From CALVGQ01 sp964369385 (GTDB lineage: Bacteria > Bacillota_I > Bacilli_A > Erysipelotrichales > Erysipelotrichaceae), in NCBI GenBank assembly GCA_964369385.1, contig CAYJEY010000021.1, positions 1 through 36,399 on the forward strand: a stretch of DNA of 36,399 nt. Direction: 5' to 3'. The notes under the pieces are model-generated. The model did no database searches. It saw only the letters and a program-made list of their open reading frames with translations, and had not been told where the DNA came from. Each line of letters opens with the position of its first letter. Within the stretch, counting starts at the first letter, position 1. Positions 8,294 through 14,877 of the stretch are shown in pieces. The position numbers and the translations under genes are program-made.

Positions 8294-8761
8294 ATGTTTT
8301 TTAAGAAAAAAAGTAAAAATGAAATCTTAGCCATTTCAAATGGACAACTCATCAGCATTGATAAAATCAATGATCCAACATTCTCTGCTAAACTATTAGG
8401 AGACGGGTATGGTCTTGTCTCAAACGATGGTATCGTTGTTGCGCCATTTGATGGTGAAGTTGCAATGGTTTTTCCAACTAAGCATGCATTAGGATTAGTA
8501 AATAACGATGGTATTGAAATGTTGATTCATATTGGAATTGACACAGTGACATTAAATGGTGAAGGATTTGAGACACTAGTGGAAGCCGGCACTAAAGTAA
8601 AAGCGGGAACTCCACTTGTGAAATTCGATGTTGCATTTTTGAAAGAAAAATCAATCGATCCAACAATTGCAGTTATTATTAGTAACGCAAACGGAAAAAC
8701 AATTAATATAGTAAATGACCAAGCTGTAGAAGCTGGGAAAACTGTGACGATCACATATTAA
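8294..8761 (+). CDS. PTS EIIA, glucose (Crr) type
   Basis: Cytoplasmic phosphocarrier of 155 residues that passes phosphate from HPr to the EIIB domain of the upstream permease. It has the all-beta Crr fold signature: A-P-F-D-G-E-V near residue 50, His64 in T-K-H-A and the phosphorylated His79 in L-I-H-I-G-I-D-T-V, matching E. coli His75 and His90. Length is normal for a stand-alone EIIA. It completes the split permease. An intrinsic terminator-like hairpin lies just after its stop, so the genes downstream may be expressed at a lower level. Confidence 0.95.
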   Translation: MFFKKKSKNEILAISNGQLISIDKINDPTFSAKLLGDGYGLVSNDGIVVAPFDGEVAMVFPTKHALGLVNNDGIEMLIHIGIDTVTLNGEGFETLVEAGTKVKAGTPLVKFDVAFLKEKSIDPTIAVIISNANGKTINIVNDQAVEAGKTVTITY

Positions 8762-8762
8762 G

Positions 8763-8785
8763 CTTGAGTTTATACTCAAGTTTTT
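8763..8785 (+). terminator. Intra-operon terminator-like hairpin
   Basis: Perfect seven-pair stem (8763-8769 with 8774-8780), TTAT loop, five T. It lies between EIIA and glycerate kinase, only 16 bases before the latter's start codon. Expected to act as a partial terminator that tunes read-through. Confidence 0.65.
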
Positions 8786-8801
8786 GTCTAGGAGGGATAC
8801 A

Positions 8802-9932
8802 ATGAAAATCGTAATTGCACCAGATTCATTTAAAGGCTCATTAAGTGCTAGTGAAATCTGTGAAATTGTAGAAAAAGCATCACAACAAGTTATGCCAGAA
8901 TGTGAGGTGGTGAAAGTACCAGTTGCCGATGGCGGTGAGGGTACTGTGGAAAGTATTATTGCAACTCTTGGTGGTGAAATGAAAATGTGCCAAGTGTGTG
9001 GTCCAATGGGAAAACAAGTAGAAGCCCAATATGGTATTTTTAATCATAATCAGGCAGTCATAGAGATGGCTGCAGCTTCAGGATTACCACTTGTGAGTGA
9101 AGATGATAAAAATATTTTCAAAGCCAACACACGAGGTACAGCACAACTTGTATTAGATGCCATAAAACACGGATGTCATACAATTTATATGGGACTTGGT
9201 GGGAGTGCTACAAATGATGGTGGTATGGGATTTGCCGCTGAAATTGGAGTTCGTTTTCTCGATGAAGAAAAAAATGAGCTGGAACCAATTCCATTAAATA
9301 TGAAGAAGATTGCGAGCATCGATGTAAGTAGCGTTGACCAAGCAATCAAAGATATAAAAATTATTATCATGAGTGATGTGAAAAATCCATTACTTGGACC
9401 AAATGGAGCAACTTATGTGTATGGAAAGCAAAAAGGTGCGACAAGTGCTGACCAAGTTATTCTAGAAGAAAATATGCAACACTATATTCAAATTGTAGAA
9501 AAAACACTTAAATGTGACGTTGCAACTCAAGAAGGAGCTGGAGCAGCAGGAGGATTTGGAGCTGGATTATTGGCATTCACAAATGCCACAATTAGTTCAG
9601 GTGTGGAAGCTGTTTTAGATATCTTGAAATTTGAGGATAAACTACAAGGTGCTCAACTCGTAGTCACTGGTGAAGGTCGTATGGACTACCAATCAGCATA
9701 TGGTAAAGTTGCATATGGTGTAGCCCATAAGGCAAAGAAATATGGAATTCCCTGTGTTGCGATAGTTGGTGGCATGGGTGAGCGAGCAGAAGAAATGTTT
9801 GAGTATGGAATAGATAGTATTATGACTACTGTCAATGGTATTATGACTATTGAAGATGCTATTCAAAATGCTCCAGAACTATGTTACAGTGCAGCAATTC
9901 GTTTATTTAAATTTATTCAAATTAAGCTGTGA
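8802..9932 (+). CDS. Glycerate kinase (GarK/GlxK family)
   Basis: Phosphorylates D-glycerate with ATP; the GarK/GlxK family forms 2-phosphoglycerate, which enters glycolysis. It has 376 residues, normal for the family. It starts M-K-I-V-I-A-P-D-S-F-K-G-S-L-S and has the conserved V-A-D-G-G-E-G-T segment near residue 45, G-L-G-G-S-A-T-N-D-G-G near 130 and G-A-A-G-G-F-G near 250. The ATG at 8802 is preferred over an upstream non-ATG start because TAGGAGGG lies seven bases before it. It provides the glycerate branch expected when the GH38 enzyme hydrolyses a glycosylglycerate. Confidence 0.95.
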   Translation: MKIVIAPDSFKGSLSASEICEIVEKASQQVMPECEVVKVPVADGGEGTVESIIATLGGEMKMCQVCGPMGKQVEAQYGIFNHNQAVIEMAAASGLPLVSEDDKNIFKANTRGTAQLVLDAIKHGCHTIYMGLGGSATNDGGMGFAAEIGVRFLDEEKNELEPIPLNMKKIASIDVSSVDQAIKDIKIIIMSDVKNPLLGPNGATYVYGKQKGATSADQVILEENMQHYIQIVEKTLKCDVATQEGAGAAGGFGAGLLAFTNATISSGVEAVLDILKFEDKLQGAQLVVTGEGRMDYQSAYGKVAYGVAHKAKKYGIPCVAIVGGMGERAEEMFEYGIDSIMTTVNGIMTIEDAIQNAPELCYSAAIRLFKFIQIKL

Positions 9933-9943
9933 ACAAGTTCACA
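9928..9943. promoter_or_regulatory. Candidate operator palindrome TGTGAACAAGTTCACA
   Basis: Seven-base perfect arms around AA, overlapping the glycerate kinase stop codon and lying about 95 bases before the mannosidase start. It shares the TGTG-N8-CACA form with 2621-2636. The two-base centre is too short for a stable RNA loop, so a protein-binding site is more likely than a hairpin. Confidence 0.4.
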
Positions 9944-9952
9944 CGGATAAGA

Positions 9953-9988
9953 ATTAAGTCGTGTATTTGTTTCAATATCCGACTTAAT
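9953..9988 (+). repeat. Nine-base inverted repeat before the mannosidase gene
   Basis: ATTAAGTCG at 9953-9961 pairs perfectly with 9980-9988 across an 18-base loop. There is no T tract after it, so it is not a standard terminator. A possible -10 (TATACT, 10004-10009) follows, so it may overlap the control region of a secondary promoter. Confidence 0.45.
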
Positions 9989-10036
9989 GTAATGGAATTA
10001 AGATATACTAAGGTTAAATATTAAAGGAGTAACTCT

Positions 10037-12625
10037 ATGGCAAAAAATGTACATATTGTCCCACATATGCATTGGGATCGTGAATGGTATTTCACTACAG
10101 AAGAATCGCGTATTTTATTAGTAAACAACATGGAAGAAATTATGGAGCGTCTAGAAAATGATGAGAATTATCCTCATTATGTGCTAGATGGTCAAACGGC
10201 AATACTAGAAGATTATTTTCAAGTAAAACCAGAAGCACGTGAACGTGTAAAAAAACTAGTGCAACAAGGCAAACTTATTATTGGTCCTTGGTATACACAA
10301 ACAGATGAAATGGTAGTTGGTGGAGAGTCAATCGCTCGTAACCTTCTTTATGGAATGAAAGATTGCAAAGAGTTTGGTGAGCCAATGATGATTGGTTATC
10401 TTCCAGATTCATTTGGACAAAGTGAAAAACTACCACTTATTTTAAATAATTTTGACATTGAACGTGCTATTTTCTGGCGTGGTGCTTCAGAGCGTCATGG
10501 TACAACTAAAAATAACTTTTATTGGGAAAGTAATGCCAAAGGGCGTGTACTTACGCATTTAATGCCACTGGGATACGCTATTGGAAAATACTTACCAGTA
10601 GAAAAAGAAGCGCTAGAAACTCGTATGTCAAAATACATGCCTGTACTAGAGCGTGGAGCTGTGAATGAGGCAATTTTATTACCAAACGGTCATGATCAAA
10701 TGCCAGTTCAAAAAAATATTTATGATGTGATGGATCAACTCAAAAATATCTATCCAGATAAAAACTTCTTCTTAAGTAAATATGAAAATGTATTTGAAGA
10801 AGTAGAAAAAGTAGAAAAGTTAGATACAATTCAAGGGGAATTACTAGATGGGAAGTACATGCGTGTACACCGTAGTATTTTCTCGACTCGTGCTGATTTA
10901 AAAGCATATAATACTCGCATTGAAAATAAAATCACAAATCGCTTAGAACCACTTGCATCAATGGCTTATCATTTAGGATTTGAATATCATGAGGGATTAA
11001 TTGAGCACATGTGGAAAGAAATTATGAAAAATCATGCGCATGACTCTATCGGTTGTTGCTGCAGTGATCATGTTCACAAAGATATCGAGAATCGTTTCTT
11101 CTTAGCGGAAAATAAAGCAGATGAATTAATTCGCTTTTATAAGCGTAAAATAACAGATGCAATGAGTTGTGAAATTACACTAGATAAATTTGTTGCGTTT
11201 AACTTATTACCATATTTACGTGAAAGTGTGATTGAAGGTCAAATAATTACAAAAATGAAAAACTTTGAATTAAAAGATGCTCAAGGAAATAAAGTAGATT
11301 TTGAAATTATTGCAACTGAAGTTGTAGATGCTGGTTTAATTGATCGTCAAATTGTCCATTATGGAAATTATGATCCATTTGTGAAATACACAATTAATTT
11401 TAAAGATACAGTACCCGCAATGGGATATAAAGCTTACCTTGTTCATGAAGTAGAGGGTGAAGCAACAGTTTTAGCACCAACTACAAATTTATCTGTGGAA
11501 AATGACTTCTATGAAATTCAAGTTGAAGCTAATGGAACACTTACAATCAAAGATAAAAAGACAAATGCAGTATATCATGATGTGTTAATGATTGAAGATG
11601 GAAGTGATGATGGAGATGAATATGACTTCTCTCCACTTGCAGATGATTTCATTATTACGTCAAAGGATGCACAAGCAAAAATCAAAGTAGAAACGACAAC
11701 TTATAAATCAGTGATTGATGTCGAATTCACATTGAATGTCCCTGCAAATTTAGATGAGCGTAAGGATAAAGTGGCGGCAGGTTCAATGGATGTCCACATT
11801 GTAGCAACGTTGAAACAAAATTCACCAGTATTAGAATTATCAATTGATGTAGATAATCGTGCATGTGATCATCGTGTAAGATTACTTGTACCAAGTCATA
11901 TACCAGCGACACACTCAATTTCAGATAACCAGTTTGGTTCTATTGAGCGTCCAGTAGTTGATGCTGCAATGGAAGTTTGGGAAAGTGAAAACTGGGATGA
12001 GCGTCCTGACTCAATTTATCCAATGCTAAGTTATGTTGCACTAGCTCACCATCAAGGTTTAGCTGTATTGACAAACTCAGTGCGTGAGTTTGAAGTAATT
12101 GGCGAAGAGTTTGATACAATTGCCATTACATTATTTAGAAGTGTAGGATTCTTAGGGAAAGAAGAAATGCTTCGACGCCCAGGACGTCCTTCAGGTATTA
12201 AATTAGCAACACCTGATTCACAACTTCTTACAAAGCTTCATTTTGATGTAGCTATTGTTGCCAATAGTGCTTCAATTGCTAGAGATGCAAAAGAATACAC
12301 AACACCAATTGAGTATTACAATAAAATGCCATACAATGCAATGAAGTTAAATGCGGTAGACTTTACTACACCTTATGAATTTAGTTTATTTGAAGTAGAT
12401 TCAGCAGACTTTATCACAAGTGTAGTTAAAAAAGCACAGGATAAAGAAGGGATTATCGTAAGAGCTTATCAAGTAAGCCAACCAGAAGTGAGTGTACATG
12501 TGACATCAGCTTGCGGATTGAATGTTGTTGCAGAGACAAATATGAATGAGAGAGAGCTTGGAGAAGTTCAAGATAATCAGTTTGTATTAGAAAATAATGT
12601 AGCAAAAACAATTTTATTAAAGTAA
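10037..12625 (+). CDS. mngB: GH38 alpha-mannosidase, mannosylglycerate hydrolase (MngB)-like
   Basis: Retaining zinc-dependent alpha-mannosidase of 862 residues (E. coli MngB is about 877), cytoplasmic, no signal peptide. N-terminal catalytic domain: H10-M-H12-W-D14-R-E-W zinc site; D124 in L-P-D-S-F-G-Q-S-E is the predicted nucleophile; N-H-A-H-D-S-I-G near residue 335 supplies a further zinc His. Beta-sandwich domains follow. E. coli MngB splits 2-O-(6-phospho-mannosyl)-D-glycerate into mannose-6-P and glycerate, and the glycerate kinase next door fits that product. SD AAAGGAG precedes the ATG. The 104-base gap before it holds two palindromic elements, so it may have separate control. Symbol by similarity only; other alpha-mannosides are possible. 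Confidence 0.85.
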   Translation: MAKNVHIVPHMHWDREWYFTTEESRILLVNNMEEIMERLENDENYPHYVLDGQTAILEDYFQVKPEARERVKKLVQQGKLIIGPWYTQTDEMVVGGESIARNLLYGMKDCKEFGEPMMIGYLPDSFGQSEKLPLILNNFDIERAIFWRGASERHGTTKNNFYWESNAKGRVLTHLMPLGYAIGKYLPVEKEALETRMSKYMPVLERGAVNEAILLPNGHDQMPVQKNIYDVMDQLKNIYPDKNFFLSKYENVFEEVEKVEKLDTIQGELLDGKYMRVHRSIFSTRADLKAYNTRIENKITNRLEPLASMAYHLGFEYHEGLIEHMWKEIMKNHAHDSIGCCCSDHVHKDIENRFFLAENKADELIRFYKRKITDAMSCEITLDKFVAFNLLPYLRESVIEGQIITKMKNFELKDAQGNKVDFEIIATEVVDAGLIDRQIVHYGNYDPFVKYTINFKDTVPAMGYKAYLVHEVEGEATVLAPTTNLSVENDFYEIQVEANGTLTIKDKKTNAVYHDVLMIEDGSDDGDEYDFSPLADDFIITSKDAQAKIKVETTTYKSVIDVEFTLNVPANLDERKDKVAAGSMDVHIVATLKQNSPVLELSIDVDNRACDHRVRLLVPSHIPATHSISDNQFGSIERPVVDAAMEVWESENWDERPDSIYPMLSYVALAHHQGLAVLTNSVREFEVIGEEFDTIAITLFRSVGFLGKEEMLRRPGRPSGIKLATPDSQLLTKLHFDVAIVANSASIARDAKEYTTPIEYYNKMPYNAMKLNAVDFTTPYEFSLFEVDSADFITSVVKKAQDKEGIIVRAYQVSQPEVSVHVTSACGLNVVAETNMNERELGEVQDNQFVLENNVAKTILLK

Positions 12626-12648
12626 GAAGCCCTTCGGGGTTTCTTTTT
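12626..12648 (+). terminator. Terminator of the GRE/PTS/mannosidase operon
   Basis: Seven-pair stem (12626-12632 with 12637-12643, one wobble), TTCG tetraloop, five T, beginning directly after the mannosidase stop codon. Confidence 0.88.
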
Positions 12649-12675
12649 AAGATACAATCTTTGCAATATTTAACT

Positions 12676-12698
12676 AGTTTAGTAAAACTAAACTTTTT
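12676..12698 (+). terminator. Possible second terminator
   Basis: Perfect eight-pair stem (12676-12683 with 12687-12694), AAA loop, then four T. A-T rich, so weaker than the one just upstream; may act as a back-up. Confidence 0.5.
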
Positions 12699-12711
12699 GA
12701 TTACAAAGTTC

Positions 12712-12739
12712 TTGAAAATATAAAATATTATGATAGGAT
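12712..12739 (+). promoter_or_regulatory. Possible promoter of the HD-domain gene
   Basis: TTGAAA (12712-12717), 16 bases, TAGGAT (12734-12739), 24 bases before the start codon. Moderate match to consensus. Confidence 0.4.
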
Positions 12740-12763
12740 GAAACCATAGTAAAGGGTGTTTCA

Positions 12764-13252
12764 ATGAATTATACAGTAATAGAATTAGGTAAGATGTACC
12801 TGTCGCAACTACACGAAATTGTGCCATTAACACAAATGAATGAATTTCGTCATCACGGAAATATTACGACTTATCAACATAGTTTATATGTTGTTGCAAT
12901 GTGTTTAAGACTTGCGGATAAATTTTCTATGAAAGTTGATGTGAAAACATTGGTTTATGGTGTAATGCTACATGACTTCTTCGGATATGACTATCGTGAA
13001 GTAAAAAAAGCAAAATTATTTAACCATGGGAAAGAACATCCTTCTATTTCTATTGAAAGAAGCGCTAAATACATTGAACTTAACGATCACGCGAAAGCAA
13101 TGATTGCTTCACATATGTGGCCAAAAAATTTCACAACATTCCCAAATAGCAAAGAAGCTTGGTTGTTGTGTTTTGCCGATAAAATATGTGCTGTCCGGGA
13201 ATCAGCTGGATGGGTTAAAGGATTTGATGAAAAGTTAGTTGAAGTAATTTAA
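12764..13252 (+). CDS. HD-domain phosphohydrolase-like protein
   Basis: Small (162 residues) metal-dependent HD-superfamily protein. Metal ligands appear as His39 in T-Y-Q-H-S, the H70-D71 doublet in V-M-L-H-D-F-F-G-Y-D, a further His in N-H-G-K-E-H-P, and a late Asp in C-F-A-D-K-I-C-A. This resembles the conserved uncharacterised firmicute HD family with the Q-H/H-H-G-x-T-x-Y-x-H-S pattern. The substrate (nucleotide or phosphoester) is unknown. It is monocistronic between two terminators. Confidence 0.82.
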   Translation: MNYTVIELGKMYLSQLHEIVPLTQMNEFRHHGNITTYQHSLYVVAMCLRLADKFSMKVDVKTLVYGVMLHDFFGYDYREVKKAKLFNHGKEHPSISIERSAKYIELNDHAKAMIASHMWPKNFTTFPNSKEAWLLCFADKICAVRESAGWVKGFDEKLVEVI

Positions 13253-13255
13253 AGG

Positions 13256-13285
13256 AACTCGCAAGAAAAACTCGCGAGTTTTTTA
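13256..13285 (+). terminator. Terminator after the HD-domain gene
   Basis: Perfect seven-pair stem (13256-13262 with 13274-13280), 11-base loop, six T. Confidence 0.85.
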
Positions 13286-13333
13286 AATTACATATAATTT
13301 GTTGAAGATATCGATGAAAGCGTGAGTTTTCGC

Positions 13334-13362
13334 TTGTATGAATGAATGAAAAAAGGTAAACT
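13334..13362 (+). promoter_or_regulatory. Probable ychF promoter
   Basis: TTGTAT (13334-13339), 17 bases, TAAACT (13357-13362), 28 bases before the ychF start. Confidence 0.5.
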
Positions 13363-13390
13363 ATATAAGGAATTGAGAGGATGATGTATT

Positions 13391-14491
13391 ATGCCATTAA
13401 CTGCCGGAATCGTCGGTTTACCAAACGTAGGTAAATCAACGTTATTTAACGCAATAACACAAAGTCAAGTGGAAGCTGCAAACTATCCATTTGCGACAAT
13501 TAACCCAAATGTGGGAGTAGTAGAAGTACCAGATGAGCGCATGAAAAATATTTGTGAACTTATCGAACCAAATAAAACAATATTCACAACATTCGAATTT
13601 ACTGACATTGCAGGTCTTGTAAAAGGAGCGAGTAAAGGGGAAGGTTTAGGAAATAAATTCTTATCTCATATTCGTTTAGTGGATGCAATATGTCACGTTG
13701 TACGTTGTTTTGACAACAATGACATTACACACGTTGAAGGAAGCGTAGATCCAATACGTGATATCGAAATCATTAATCTAGAACTAATCATGGCGGATCT
13801 ACAAAGTGTTGAAAGTCGTATTAGTAAAGTTGAGCGAAAAGCGCAACAAAAAGATAAAGAAGCACTAGCAGAATATACAGTGCTAAAGAAGATAAATGAT
13901 GCGCTAGTAGAAGGAAAACCTGCACGTAGTGTTGAACTTACTAAAGAGGAAGATATTGTGGCAAAACAATATCAATTACTTACAAGTAAACCAATGATTT
14001 ATATCGCCAATATGTCAGATGAAGAAATCATTTCACCTGATGAAAATCGTTATTATAATATGGTAAAAGAATTTGCCCATGATCAAAGTAATGAAGTCAT
14101 TCCAGTTTGTGCGAAAATTGAAGAAGAATTATCGTCACTCGATAAAGAAGAGAAACAAGTATTTCTTCAAGAGTTAGGCATCAGCGAAAGTGGATTAGAT
14201 TGTGTGATTAAAACAGCTTATGAAATCTTAGGTTTAAAAACATATTTCACAGCTGGTAAACAAGAAGTTCGTGCATGGACATTCAAGGATGGTATGACTG
14301 CACCTGAATGTGCAGGAGTTATCCATACAGATTTCCAAAAAGGTTTTATTCGTGCAGAGACATATAGCTATGATGACCTGATGACATACAAAACTGAAGC
14401 TGGATTAAAAGAAAATGGAAAGCTTCGATTAGAAGGAAAAGAATACAAAGTAAAAGATGGAGATATTCTCCACTTTAGATTCAATGTATAG
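13391..14491 (+). CDS. ychF: Redox-regulated ATPase/GTPase YchF (OLA1 family)
   Basis: Ribosome-associated P-loop NTPase, conserved in nearly all bacteria, that prefers ATP. Its 366 residues are full length. P-loop G9-x4-G-K-S-T17 at the N-terminus; F-E-F-T-D-I-A-G-L-V-K-G-A-S-K-G-E-G-L-G-N near residue 60 is switch II/G3; N-M-S-D-E replaces the usual NKxD near residue 205, as in this family. A C-terminal TGS domain begins near residue 285 (Y-F-T-A-G-K-Q-E-V-R-A-W) and ends in H-F-R-F-N-V. SD GAGAGGATG precedes the start. Single-gene unit. Confidence 0.97.
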   Translation: MPLTAGIVGLPNVGKSTLFNAITQSQVEAANYPFATINPNVGVVEVPDERMKNICELIEPNKTIFTTFEFTDIAGLVKGASKGEGLGNKFLSHIRLVDAICHVVRCFDNNDITHVEGSVDPIRDIEIINLELIMADLQSVESRISKVERKAQQKDKEALAEYTVLKKINDALVEGKPARSVELTKEEDIVAKQYQLLTSKPMIYIANMSDEEIISPDENRYYNMVKEFAHDQSNEVIPVCAKIEEELSSLDKEEKQVFLQELGISESGLDCVIKTAYEILGLKTYFTAGKQEVRAWTFKDGMTAPECAGVIHTDFQKGFIRAETYSYDDLMTYKTEAGLKENGKLRLEGKEYKVKDGDILHFRFNV

Positions 14492-14514
14492 ACAGCATAT
14501 GCTGTCTTTTTTTT
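14489..14514 (+). terminator. Terminator of ychF
   Basis: GACAGCATATGCTGTC (14491-14506) is a perfect palindrome sharing a base with the stop codon, followed by eight T. Confidence 0.9.
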
Positions 14515-14877
14515 GAATGGTTACATATTTTTAAAAAATAACTAATATTTCTCGCACGATTTAGAACAATATAGAAAACTTAAGGCATAATCTTATCTAA
14601 ATGCTTACACGCATTTAGATAAATATAAAAGGAGAAATCAGTAATTTAACTATAGTATAATACGTGTGTATTTACGTAATGCTTATTAAATAGAAAAATA
14701 GCAGTCAATTTAGAAAAAAAATCAGGATGAAATCGACAAAATTATAAACATCTGTATACTTGTTGTAAGCATTCAGATGATTGACTTAATAATAATAGTG
14801 AGTTAAATTAAAAATGAATTAGAGTGGATTTTTAAACGTGTGAATTTTTTACAAATCACTTGAATATGAGGTGTTTT
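14515..14877. other. 363-base gene-free leader upstream of the EAL protein
   Basis: No credible ORF. It contains a 12-pair perfect inverted repeat (separate entry), a TATAAT at 14656-14661 without a good -35, and TTGACT at 14781-14786 with a poor -10 (TAAATT) 17 bases on. Very A-T rich. A c-di-GMP riboswitch was looked for because of the downstream gene and was not recognised. Confidence 0.6.
14593..14622. repeat. 12-base perfect inverted repeat in the leader
   Basis: TTATCTAAATGC (14593-14604) pairs with 14611-14622 over the loop TTACAC. No T tract follows on either strand, so it is not a standard terminator; it could be an operator or an RNA hairpin. A purine run resembling a ribosome site (AAAGGAG) follows without a start codon. 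Confidence 0.6.

Noticed and set aside
14515..14877. c-di-GMP riboswitch before the EAL gene
   Set aside because: None of the conserved GEMM core segments was found; only a simple inverted repeat is present.
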